Shown: positions 9,733-16,192 of the stretch, piece by piece
Layout of the letters: every line of letters begins with the position of its first letter
How positions within the stretch are numbered: the stretch's first letter is position 1
Origin: Blastococcus sp.
GTDB taxonomy: Bacteria > Actinomycetota > Actinomycetes > Mycobacteriales > Geodermatophilaceae
Assembly: GCA_025965695.1 (NCBI GenBank)
Contig: JAOPWM010000228.1
Coordinates: 1 to 36,137, forward strand
DNA: 36,137 nucleotides
Direction: 5' to 3'
Program-made: the position numbers and the translations under genes
The notes under the pieces: model-generated
Told to the model about the DNA's origin: nothing
Seen by the model: the letters and a program-made list of their open reading frames with translations, nothing else
The model's database searches: none

Positions 9733-10545
9733 TTACCGACCCGGCCCCTGCAGAGGGCTGTGAGAGTCGGCCAGGCCCCTCCGGACGAGGAAGGCTCTCA
9801 GATCATCGGGCAGTCGCCCCAGCCCGAAGGACTCCTGGCGCTCCAGCTCGGCGGTGATGCGCCGCATGTCCTGCGCCTGCTTGTGATGGTCCGGGGGCAC
9901 GGCCCAGGCCGCTACCGGGCGCTCCGGGTCGAGGACCCGCCACGCCCACACCGGGTACTCGCCGACCATCGGCGTCGTCCAGTAGAACACCACGGGCCTG
10001 CCGGCGGCTGCGGCCGCATTGCCCCGCCTCAGGTCGGCGAAAGCCAGCACCTGACCGACCGGAAGCGCCGTCCACCCGCGACGGGTGTACCACCCGACCA
10101 TCTCGGGCTTCAGCGTCGCCATGAGACCGAGATGGCCGGCCTCCGCGTACCGGGCCTCGGCCACTCGCAGCAGTGCATCTCCCCAGCCCCTCCCGCGCTG
10201 GTCGTCGGCGACGGCGAGGAAGAGCAGCTCACCCCAGATTCCCGCCGGCTGCGGGCGCCGCAGTTCGTCGTTGGAGGCCTGCACGACGGCGACGCCCACG
10301 GGTCGCCCGCTCGCGGACTCGGCGATGAAGAAAGCCCAGCCGTCGCTTCCTATCAGGGCTTCGAGGTGGCGCGCCCCGTCGGGGAACTGGTCGTTCCAGT
10401 GTCTACCGAAGGTGGCGGTGCCCAGCCGCTGGATGCCATGCGCGTCGACCGCATGGGCGGCGCGTATCGAGGTGTGGTGCATGTTTCGCACGATATCGTT
10501 CCGAACCCTGTCGCCGCGCCGTCCGGTGTCACCCTTCGGAGTCAT
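9733..10545 (-). CDS. GNAT-family N-acetyltransferase
   Basis: This is a 270-residue acetyl-CoA-dependent acetyltransferase. The GNAT core lies at about residues 25-165: beta4 reads GELLFLAVADDQRGRGWGDALL, with the acetyl-CoA pyrophosphate loop Q-R-G-R-G-W-G, followed by YAEAGHLGLMATLKPEMVGWYTRRGW. A roughly 100-residue C-terminal extension (PMVGEYPVWAWRVLDPERPV... and a charged helical tail) is not part of the GNAT fold and is unrecognised. The ATG at 10545 is preceded by TTAGGAGACCGT, a good ribosome binding site. It is convergent with the ABC exporter and divergent from the HipA-like kinase. The substrate is unknown. Confidence 0.85.
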   Translation of the reverse strand: MTPKGDTGRRGDRVRNDIVRNMHHTSIRAAHAVDAHGIQRLGTATFGRHWNDQFPDGARHLEALIGSDGWAFFIAESASGRPVGVAVVQASNDELRRPQPAGIWGELLFLAVADDQRGRGWGDALLRVAEARYAEAGHLGLMATLKPEMVGWYTRRGWTALPVGQVLAFADLRRGNAAAAAGRPVVFYWTTPMVGEYPVWAWRVLDPERPVAAWAVPPDHHKQAQDMRRITAELERQESFGLGRLPDDLRAFLVRRGLADSHSPLQGPGR

Positions 10546-10632
10546 ACGGTCTCCTAAAGCGACAATGGGAGGCGGTCGCTGCAGGGTGGTTCGCGCACTC
10601 CGTGCTCTGACACCGGCTAGGTTGACGGAACT

Positions 10633-11484
10633 GTGCTGCCCGCCGTCACCGCCACCCGCTACGTCACCCCGCTGCGCGAGGGTGGCTCGCTGCCCGGGCT
10701 CATGGAGGCCGACGACCTCGGGACCTACGTGGTCAAGTGGCGGGCCGCCGGGCAGGGCGTGAACGTGCTGGTCGCCGAGGTGATCTGCGGTGAGTTCGCG
10801 CGGGCGCTCGGGCTGCCGGTACCCGCCCTGGTGAGCGTCGATGTCGCCCCCGAGCTGGCGGTGGGCGAGCCGGACGTCGAGGTGCAGGAGCTGCTCCAGC
10901 GGTCGGCCGGCCGCAACCTGGGTCTGGACTACCTACCCGGGGCGCTGGACTTCGAGGCGGGCGCCGACGGCGTGGACCCCGGCCTCGCCGGGCGCGTGCT
11001 GTGGTTCGACGCCCTGGTCGGCAACGTCGACCGGTCCTGGCGCAATCCCAACATGCTGTTCTGGCACGGCCGGCTGCAGCTGATCGACCACGGTGCCGCC
11101 CTGACCTTCCACCACAACTGGCCGGGTGCGGCTGCGGCGGTGACCCGGCCCTACGACGCGTCTTCGCACGCCCTCCTGGAGTGCGAGCCGCTGGTGCCTG
11201 CGGCCGACGCCGACCTGGTCCCCCGCGTGACCCGGTCGCTGCTCGACGAGGTCCTGGCGCAGGTTCCCGACGAGTGGCTGGTGGACGACGGGCTGTCGGC
11301 TTCCGAGCTGCGCACGCGGTACGTCGACCAGCTGCTGGACCGGCTGGCCGCCCGCGACTCCTGGCTGCCGGGTGTGATCGCCGCAGCCGAGGCCGGCGGG
11401 GGTGGGCGACGCCGTGCGCCGCGCGGGGAGAACCGGCCGGCATGGCTCGGGCCGCCCCCACCGGAGGGAGTGACGCAACGGTGA
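10633..11484 (+). CDS. HipA-like kinase domain protein (HipA_2 type)
   Basis: This 283-residue protein resembles the compact HipA-like kinase family rather than full-length HipA. Visible landmarks are a lysine in TYVVKWRAAGQG (K35, the place of the ATP lysine), WFDALVGNVDRSWRNPNMLF (residues 124-143; catalytic-loop D133 and Asn138/140) and LQLIDHGAALTF (D152, the metal-binding Asp position). The C-terminal 40 residues are low-complexity and Gly/Arg/Pro-rich. No ribosome binding site is seen; a TAGGTT -10-like element at 10618-10623 lies 9 bases before the GTG, suggesting a leaderless transcript. The stop overlaps the DUF3037 gene start by 4 bases. In known HipA systems the kinase phosphorylates a translation factor; nothing here identifies a target, and there is no HipB-like antitoxin. 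Confidence 0.82.
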   Translation: MLPAVTATRYVTPLREGGSLPGLMEADDLGTYVVKWRAAGQGVNVLVAEVICGEFARALGLPVPALVSVDVAPELAVGEPDVEVQELLQRSAGRNLGLDYLPGALDFEAGADGVDPGLAGRVLWFDALVGNVDRSWRNPNMLFWHGRLQLIDHGAALTFHHNWPGAAAAVTRPYDASSHALLECEPLVPAADADLVPRVTRSLLDEVLAQVPDEWLVDDGLSASELRTRYVDQLLDRLAARDSWLPGVIAAAEAGGGGRRRAPRGENRPAWLGPPPPEGVTQR

Positions 11485-11870
11485 AGGACACCTTCGAGTA
11501 CGCGGTGCTGCGCGTCGTCCCCCGGATCGAACGGGGCGAGGCACTGAACGCCGGCGTCCTCGTCTACTGCCGACAGCGGGACTATCTCGGCTCCCGGGTC
11601 CACCTCGACGTCCACCGGCTGGGCGCGCTGGACCCGACCGCCGACGCCGACGCGATCGGCCGGGCACTGCAGGCGGCTGCCGACATCTGTGCGGCCGAGC
11701 CCGGCGCCGGTGCGGCCGGCCGGGAGGCGCTGGGGTCGCGGTTCCGCTGGCTGACCGCGCCGCGCAGCACGGTGATCCAGCCAGGGCCGGTGCACACCGG
11801 GCTCACCGAGGACCCGGACGCCGAGGCCGACCGGCTGCTGCGCGTCCTCGTCCTCCCCGTCGAGCCCTGA
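11481..11870 (+). CDS. DUF3037 domain protein, coupled to the HipA-like kinase
   Basis: This 129-residue protein starts at GTG 11481, overlapping the kinase stop by 4 bases. Its first part (FEYAVLRVVPRIERGEALNAGVLVYC) is the characteristic DUF3037 opening, followed by VHLDVHRLGALDPTADADAIGRAL and a terminal block LTAPRSTVIQPGPVHTGLTEDP. The function of DUF3037 is not established. The tight overlap with the HipA-like gene is a recurrent arrangement and suggests a two-protein unit. No DNA-binding helix-turn-helix is visible, so this is not an ordinary HipB antitoxin. Two palindromic repeats begin 8 bases after its stop. Confidence 0.85.
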   Translation: MKDTFEYAVLRVVPRIERGEALNAGVLVYCRQRDYLGSRVHLDVHRLGALDPTADADAIGRALQAAADICAAEPGAGAAGREALGSRFRWLTAPRSTVIQPGPVHTGLTEDPDAEADRLLRVLVLPVEP

Positions 11871-11878
11871 CCCTCTCC

Positions 11879-11934
11879 GGACTTTCGGCGCCGAAAGTCC
11901 GGCCGTAGCGACGGACTTTCGGCGCGGAAAGTCC
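11879..11934. repeat. Paired 22-bp palindromes, copies A and B
   Basis: Copy A (11879-11900) is a perfect palindrome, GGACTTTCGGC plus its reverse complement, and is symmetric out to 26 bp (11877-11902). Copy B (11913-11934) has one change, C to G at position 14. The copy starts are 34 bases apart, leaving a 12-base spacer. The pair fills the gap between convergent DUF3037 and the pterin dehydratase gene, whose stop is 3 bases away, so it could act as a bidirectional terminator. The same pair occurs at 17930 and 35235. Confidence 0.93.
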
Positions 11935-11937
11935 CGG

Positions 11938-12231
11938 TCAGGCGGGGAGCAGGGCGTCGATGCGGTGGGCCAGTGCGAGATCGAACTCGGTCACGCCGCC
12001 GGCGGAGTGGGTGACGACGCTCAGGTGCAGCGTCCGCCAGCGCAGGTCGATGTCGGGGTGGTGGTCCATCTCCTCGGCGACGTCGGCGATCGAGACGATC
12101 GCGGCGACGGCGTCCCGGAAGCTGGGCAGCTCGACGGTGCGGTGGATGCCGTCGCCGTCCCCGGACCAGCTCGGCAGTCCGTACAAGGCGGCGGACAGCT
12201 CGTCGGGGGAGAGGCGCGGCGGACGGGGCAT
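11938..12231 (-). CDS. Pterin-4a-carbinolamine dehydratase
   Basis: This 97-residue protein (from the ATG at 12231) dehydrates 4a-hydroxy-tetrahydropterin in pterin cofactor recycling. The family's catalytic block is plain: AEEMDHHPDIDLRW, with paired histidines, Pro and the downstream Trp, then LHLSVVTHSAGGVTEFDLALAHRIDAL. Length is normal for the family. A GTG at 12246 would add five residues; neither start has a convincing ribosome binding site, and ATG 12231 gives a family-like N-terminus (MPRPPRLSPDEL). It lies downstream of cysH on the same strand but beyond a long hairpin, so it is probably transcribed separately. No aromatic amino acid hydroxylase is in the window, so its partner is unknown. 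Confidence 0.9.
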   Translation of the reverse strand: MPRPPRLSPDELSAALYGLPSWSGDGDGIHRTVELPSFRDAVAAIVSIADVAEEMDHHPDIDLRWRTLHLSVVTHSAGGVTEFDLALAHRIDALLPA

Positions 12232-12252
12232 GCGGTCATCGTGCACCTACGG

Positions 12253-12301
12253 CCCCGTCCCGAGGCTCACCCTGAGCGTGCGAAGGGTGAGGAGGACGGG
12301 G
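12253..12301 (-). terminator. Long interrupted hairpin after cysH
   Basis: An outer stem CCCCGTCC/GGACGGGG (12253-12260 with 12294-12301) and an inner stem CTCACCCT/AGGGTGAG (12266-12273 with 12284-12291) enclose a 10-base loop. It begins 8 bases beyond the cysH stop on the minus strand and probably terminates the sulfur assimilation operon. Confidence 0.6.
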
Positions 12302-12308
12302 TCCTCTT

Positions 12309-13019
12309 TCAGCTGTGGATGCCGCACTCGGTCTTGTTGCTGCCCGCCCAGCGGCCGGCACGGGGGTCCTCGCCGGGCGCGACCTGGCGGGTGCACGGCG
12401 CGCAGCCGATCGAGCCGTAGCCGAGCTCGAACAGCGGGTTGACCGGCACCTGGTGCTCGGCGATGTAAGCGTCCACGACGTCCTGGGTCCAGGCGGCCAT
12501 GGGATTGACCTTCACCATGCCGCGCTTGGCGTCCCAATCGACCAGCTTCGTGGCGGCCCGGGTCGGCGACTCGTCGCGGCGGATGCCGGAGCCCCAGGCC
12601 ACGTACCCCGCGAGCGTCTCCGCGAGCGGCTTCACCTTCCGCAGCTCGCAGCAGAGATCGGGGTCGCGGTCGTGCAGTTTCGGCCCGAAGGAGAGGTCCT
12701 GCTCGCCGACGGTCTGGGGCGCGGTGACGTTGACCAGCGTGATCGGCAGGACGGAGGCGATCCAGTCGCGGGTGCCGATGGTCTCGGCGAAGTGGTAGCC
12801 GGTGTCGAGGAAGACGACGTTCACTCCGGGGATGGCGCGGCTGGCCAGGTGGGCGAGCAGGCCGTCGGCCATCGACGAGGTGATCGCGAACTCGGCGCCG
12901 AAGCTGTCGCCGGCCCAGCGCAGCACCGCGAGCGCCTGCTCGACCGGGTCGCCGATGCCCTCGAAGAGGGCATCGGCCTCGGCGGCAGTCTCCGGCGTCG
13001 GTCGGACGGCGATCGTCAC
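12309..13019 (-). CDS. cysH: Assimilatory adenylyl-sulfate (APS/PAPS) reductase, Fe-S type
   Basis: This 236-residue enzyme reduces activated sulfate to sulfite with thioredoxin as donor. Four cysteines that bind a [4Fe-4S] cluster in APS-type reductases are present: C123-C124 (DLCCELRKVK) and C206-x-x-C209 (GCAPC). The catalytic cysteine is C232 in the terminal ECGIH motif. The nucleotide-binding part includes FAITSSMADGLLAHL (a PP-loop variant) and GIRRDESPTRA. The cluster cysteines favour APS rather than PAPS as substrate, by family knowledge. The GTG at 13019 overlaps the stop of the zinc-ribbon gene by 4 bases (13016-13019). It is the last gene of the sir-cysH operon. Confidence 0.95.
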   Translation of the reverse strand: MTIAVRPTPETAAEADALFEGIGDPVEQALAVLRWAGDSFGAEFAITSSMADGLLAHLASRAIPGVNVVFLDTGYHFAETIGTRDWIASVLPITLVNVTAPQTVGEQDLSFGPKLHDRDPDLCCELRKVKPLAETLAGYVAWGSGIRRDESPTRAATKLVDWDAKRGMVKVNPMAAWTQDVVDAYIAEHQVPVNPLFELGYGSIGCAPCTRQVAPGEDPRAGRWAGSNKTECGIHS

Positions 13020-13183
13020 TCGTGCACCCCTGTCGCGATCAGGCGGACCGTGAAGGCCCGCAGGCAGGCACCGCAGCGCCAGCCGTCAGCCGAGTCCCCG
13101 TAGGGGGTCAGCTCCTCGTCCCCGCAGTACGGGCAGTGGAACACCGGCAGTTGCCGGGTTCTTCCGCCCGCCGGTTCGGTCAC
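13016..13183 (-). CDS. 55-residue zinc-ribbon microprotein between sir and cysH
   Basis: This small gene starts at GTG 13183, 10 bases after the sulfite reductase stop, and overlaps the cysH start by 4 bases. Its 55 residues carry two CxxC knuckles, FHCPYCGDEEL and WRCGACLRAF, the pattern of a zinc ribbon or rubredoxin-like metal site. The tail is AFTVRLIATGVHE. Small proteins in this position are found in other actinobacterial sir-cysH operons (for example in Streptomyces). Function is unknown; a metal-binding partner or chaperone for the neighbouring Fe-S enzymes is a guess. Tight coupling on both sides and the conserved cysteines make it a real gene. Confidence 0.85.
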   Translation of the reverse strand: MTEPAGGRTRQLPVFHCPYCGDEELTPYGDSADGWRCGACLRAFTVRLIATGVHE

Positions 13184-13193
13184 AGCAGATCCA

Positions 13194-14864
13194 TCACAGC
13201 AACCAGGCTTCCTCGGCCCGTGCCACGTACGCGGCGAACCGCTCGCCGGGCTCCCGGTGCTCGAGGTAGCCGCGGAGGACCCGCTCGCAGTAGTCGGCGG
13301 TCTCGGCCTTGGTCACCTTGTGGCCGCGGAACTTGCGGCCGAAGGCGGCCTCGACGCCGAGGTGCCCACCCAGGTGTACCTGGAAGCCCTCGACCATCTC
13401 GCCGGTGTCGTCGCGCACCATCGAGCCCTTGAAGCCGATGTCGGCGGTCTGGAAGCGCGCGCAGCTGTTCGGGCAGCCGTTGACGTTGATCGCGATCGGC
13501 TCGTCGAAGTCCGGCAGCCGCTTCTCCAGCTCGGAGTAGAGGTCCTGGGCGTGCTGCTTGGTCTCGACGATCGCCAGCTTGCAGAACTCCAGGCCGGTGC
13601 AGGCCATCGTGCCGCGGCGGAACGCGCTGGGCCGGACCTGCAGGTCGTGCAGGGCGAGCGCGGCGACGAGCTCCTCCACCTGCTCATCCGGTACGTCGAG
13701 GATGACCAGCTTCTGCTGCGCCGTCGTCCGGATGCGCCCGCCGCCGAAGCGCTCGGCGAGGTCGGCCACGGTGGCGAGCAGCGAGCCGCTGATCCGGCCG
13801 GTGCGCAGCGCGAAACCGACGGCGTTGGCGCCGTCCTTCTGCTTCATGACGCCGACGTGGTCGCGCTGGTCGTGCTTCGGCGGGGCCGCCGCGGGACCGT
13901 CCGGCAGCGCCGCGTGCAGGTACTCGTCCTGCAGCACCTGGCGGAACTTCTCCGGGCCCCAGTCGGCCATCAGGAACTTCATGCGGGCGTGGTTGCGCTG
14001 CCGGCGGTAGCCGTAGTCGCGGAAGATCGAGGTGCACGCCGCCCAGACGTCGGTCACCTGGTCGGGACGCACGAAGACGCCGATCCGCTGGGCCAGCTTC
14101 GGGTTGGTGGAGAGGCCGCCGCCCACCCACAGGTCGTAGCCCGCCTCGCCGTCGGCATTCACGACACCGGCGAAGGAGACGTCGTTGATCTCGTGCCCGG
14201 TGCAGTGGTCGACGCAGCCGGACATGGAGGTCTTCCACTTGCGCGGCAGGTTGCTGAACGCCGGGTCGCCCACGTACTTCTCGACCGTCTGCGCGAGCAC
14301 CTCGGAGGCATCGATGACCTCGTCCTCGAGGATCCCGGCCAGCGGGCAGTTGAGCATGACCCGCGGGGTGTCGCCGCAGGCCTCTGTCGTCCCGAGGCCG
14401 ACCGACTCCAGGCGCTCCCAGATCGCCGGGACGTCCTCGATGCGGATCCAGTGCAGCTGCACGTTCTGCCGGTCGGTCACGTCGGCGACGTCGCGGCCGA
14501 AGTCGGTGCTGATGCCGGCGATGGCGCGCAGCTGATCGGCCGACAGCTGCCCGCCGTCGATACGCACGCGGAGCATGAAGTACGAGTCCTCGAGCTCCTC
14601 GGGCTCCAGGACGGCGGTCTTGCCGCCGGGGATGCCCTGGGCGCGCTGGGTGTAGAGGCCCATCCAGCGCATCCGCCCGCGCAGGTCACCCGGGTCGATG
14701 CTGTCGAAGCCGAGTCTCGAGTAGATGTCGAGGATCCGCTGACGGACCTCGAGGCCGTCGGAGTCCTTCTTCATCCGCTCGTTCGGGTTGAGCGGTTCCC
14801 GGTAGCCCAGTGCCCACTGGCCCTGGCCGCGCTGCGGGCGGGTGCTCGTACGGGGAGTGGTCAC
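13194..14864 (-). CDS. sir: Ferredoxin-dependent sulfite reductase (nitrite/sulfite reductase family)
   Basis: This 556-residue siroheme/[4Fe-4S] enzyme reduces sulfite to sulfide with six electrons from ferredoxin. The cluster/siroheme motif is complete: C422-x5-C428 (ACTGLEFCKL) and C464-x3-C468 (NGCPNSCARF). The N-terminal half-repeat includes FDSIDPGDLRGRMRWMGLYTQR and VTDRQNVQLHWI, and the substrate-side block MSGCVDHCTGHEINDVSF is also present. The family includes nitrite reductases; its place directly upstream of cysH and near cysC argues for sulfite. The GTG at 14864 follows AGGAAG. A cysteine-containing leader peptide lies about 100 bases upstream. Reading order on the minus strand is leader, sir, zinc ribbon, cysH. 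Confidence 0.95.
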   Translation of the reverse strand: MTTPRTSTRPQRGQGQWALGYREPLNPNERMKKDSDGLEVRQRILDIYSRLGFDSIDPGDLRGRMRWMGLYTQRAQGIPGGKTAVLEPEELEDSYFMLRVRIDGGQLSADQLRAIAGISTDFGRDVADVTDRQNVQLHWIRIEDVPAIWERLESVGLGTTEACGDTPRVMLNCPLAGILEDEVIDASEVLAQTVEKYVGDPAFSNLPRKWKTSMSGCVDHCTGHEINDVSFAGVVNADGEAGYDLWVGGGLSTNPKLAQRIGVFVRPDQVTDVWAACTSIFRDYGYRRQRNHARMKFLMADWGPEKFRQVLQDEYLHAALPDGPAAAPPKHDQRDHVGVMKQKDGANAVGFALRTGRISGSLLATVADLAERFGGGRIRTTAQQKLVILDVPDEQVEELVAALALHDLQVRPSAFRRGTMACTGLEFCKLAIVETKQHAQDLYSELEKRLPDFDEPIAINVNGCPNSCARFQTADIGFKGSMVRDDTGEMVEGFQVHLGGHLGVEAAFGRKFRGHKVTKAETADYCERVLRGYLEHREPGERFAAYVARAEEAWLL

Positions 14865-14963
14865 GGTCGGACTTCTTCCTGCGCTCTCCGCCCGCGCGGC
14901 ACCGGCCGTCGGGAGGGGCGCTGCAGATCGGGGGCGCAGAGAGTTGCGCGGGGAATCCGGGTG

Positions 14964-15050
14964 TCAGCGCTGGGCGCGACACGCGGCGCTGGAGACGAGC
15001 GCCAAGTCGATGTGCAGGCGCGCGACGAGCAAGCTCCCGCGGTCGGTCAT
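14964..15050 (-). CDS. Putative cysteine-type leader peptide upstream of sulfite reductase
   Basis: This 28-residue open frame runs from the ATG at 15050 to TGA at 14964-14966. It ends in ARLHIDLALVSSAACRAQR, which matches the recurring pattern R-x-H-x-D-L...S-A-x-C-R of the putative leader peptides found before actinobacterial sulfur genes. A single Cys codon sits near the 3' end, as in leaders thought to sense cysteine by ribosome stalling. There is no clear ribosome binding site; TATGGG at 15062-15067 could be a -10 giving an almost leaderless mRNA. The roughly 100 bases before the sir start contain a short hairpin (GCGCA/TGCGC) just after the leader. The attenuation mechanism is inferred. 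Confidence 0.75.
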   Translation of the reverse strand: MTDRGSLLVARLHIDLALVSSAACRAQR

Positions 15051-15091
15051 GGGTTGATGGTCCCATACCCCCGACGGTGCGGTGGTGTGAC

Positions 15092-15634
15092 TCAGGCGAC
15101 CGATGCCGGGCCGCCGTCCATGGCCGCCCGGATGCGGGTGACCGCCTCCTCGAGCGGCGTCACCGAGGTGTCGACGACGACCTCGGCCCGGGTGGGCGGC
15201 TCGTACGGGTCGCTGATGCCGGTGAACTCGCGGATCTCGCCGGCCCGCGCCTTGGCATAGAGGCCCTTGACGTCGCGCTGCTCGCAGACCTCTAGTGGTG
15301 TGGAGAGGTGCACCAGCAGGAACCGGCCGTGCTTCTCGACGAGTGCGCGGGCCGCTTCGCGCGCGGCCTCGTACGGCGCGATCGCCGCGACGACCACGGT
15401 GCCGCCGTGGCGGACGATCTCACCGGCGACCCAGCCGATCCGGGCGATATTGAGGTCGCGGTGCTCGCGGGAGAACGTGAGCTCGCTGGAGAGGTGGGTG
15501 CGGACGACGTCGCCGTCCAGCACCGTCACCGGCCGCCCCTCGGCCTCGACCTGGGCGACGAGGGCGTCGGCGATCGTGGACTTGCCCGCGCCCGAGAGGC
15601 CGGTCAGGAAGACGGTGACGCCGGGTGCCTGCAT
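15092..15634 (-). CDS. cysC: Adenylyl-sulfate kinase
   Basis: This 180-residue kinase phosphorylates APS to PAPS. Walker A is GLSGAGKST at residues 12-20. Family blocks follow in order: VLDGDVVRTHLSSELTFSREHRDLNIARIGWVA (split here as DGD-R-HLSSELTFSREHR and NIARIGWVA), VVVAAIAPYEAAREAAR and the substrate segment VKGLYAKARAGEIREFTGISDPYEPP. It is a stand-alone kinase, not fused to CysN. The chosen ATG at 15634 gives the family N-terminus; the frame continues upstream through unrelated sequence. No cysD/cysN (ATP sulfurylase) is in the window. With an APS-type CysH nearby, PAPS may serve sulfotransferases rather than assimilation. It lies between the Rrf2 regulator and the sir leader on the same strand. 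Confidence 0.95.
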   Translation of the reverse strand: MQAPGVTVFLTGLSGAGKSTIADALVAQVEAEGRPVTVLDGDVVRTHLSSELTFSREHRDLNIARIGWVAGEIVRHGGTVVVAAIAPYEAAREAARALVEKHGRFLLVHLSTPLEVCEQRDVKGLYAKARAGEIREFTGISDPYEPPTRAEVVVDTSVTPLEEAVTRIRAAMDGGPASVA

Positions 15635-15686
15635 GGCCGCCAGTGTCCTGCAATCGGGGACCGGGCGATCCCACGGGGTCGGGTGC

Positions 15687-16157
15687 TCAGTCGGCGGCGT
15701 CGCCGAAGGAGTGCCAGGCCGCCTCCATCGCGACCAGCCCGGCGGCGTGCTCGGGCAGCTTGCCGGCGACGACGTCGGCGAGCGTGACCTCCTCCAGGAC
15801 CCGCCGGTAGGCCTCCCGCGCCGCGACCCAGACGCTCGCCAGGGGCGCCGCAATGCCGGGGTACTCGACGTCCTCCGGCCGCTTGCCGTGCACCTCGGCA
15901 AGGAATCCCTGCTCGACGCGCATGACCCGGGCGATCGAGATCTCCGACGGGGGAAGTGCGAGCCGATACCCGCCGTCGCGACCGCGCTGGCTGGTCACCA
16001 GGCGGGCGTGCTGGAGGTCGCCGAGGATCGCCTGGAGGAAGCGGGACGGGATGCCCTGGGCGGTCGCGATGCGGTCGCAGGTCAGTGCCTCAGGGGCGAC
16101 GGCAGCGAGTTCGAGGGCGGCTCGAACCGCGTAGTCGACCCGGGCAGTGATGCGCAC
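15687..16157 (-). CDS. Rrf2-family transcriptional regulator
   Basis: This is a 156-residue winged-helix regulator of the Rrf2 family. The DNA-binding part has MRITARVDYAVRAALELA at the start, IATAQGIPSRFLQAILGDL as the recognition region and LVTSQRGRDGGYRLALPPSEI as the wing. The effector segment (VMRVEQGFLAEVHG...) contains no cysteines, so it cannot bind the Fe-S cluster of IscR/NsrR/RsrR relatives. This resembles the CymR-type members that sense cysteine metabolism through a partner. The GTG at 16157 has AGG nine bases upstream; an ATG at 16166 would add three residues. It lies 52 bases before cysC and is divergent from the SRPBCC-Nudix gene by 35 bases. Regulation of the sulfur genes is a reasonable inference. 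Confidence 0.85.
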   Translation of the reverse strand: MRITARVDYAVRAALELAAVAPEALTCDRIATAQGIPSRFLQAILGDLQHARLVTSQRGRDGGYRLALPPSEISIARVMRVEQGFLAEVHGKRPEDVEYPGIAAPLASVWVAAREAYRRVLEEVTLADVVAGKLPEHAAGLVAMEAAWHSFGDAAD

Positions 16158-16192
16158 GGCGACCATCCTGCCTGTTCTGGGAGGGTGGAGCC

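Noticed and set aside
9581-9763. Small plus-strand open frame in the gap after the ABC exporter
   Set aside because: It starts inside a terminator-like hairpin, has no ribosome binding site or domain, and its end overlaps the GNAT gene antisense.
14865-14963. SAM or cobalamin riboswitch before sulfite reductase
   Set aside because: No conserved riboswitch core is recognisable. The leader peptide explains the long leader better.
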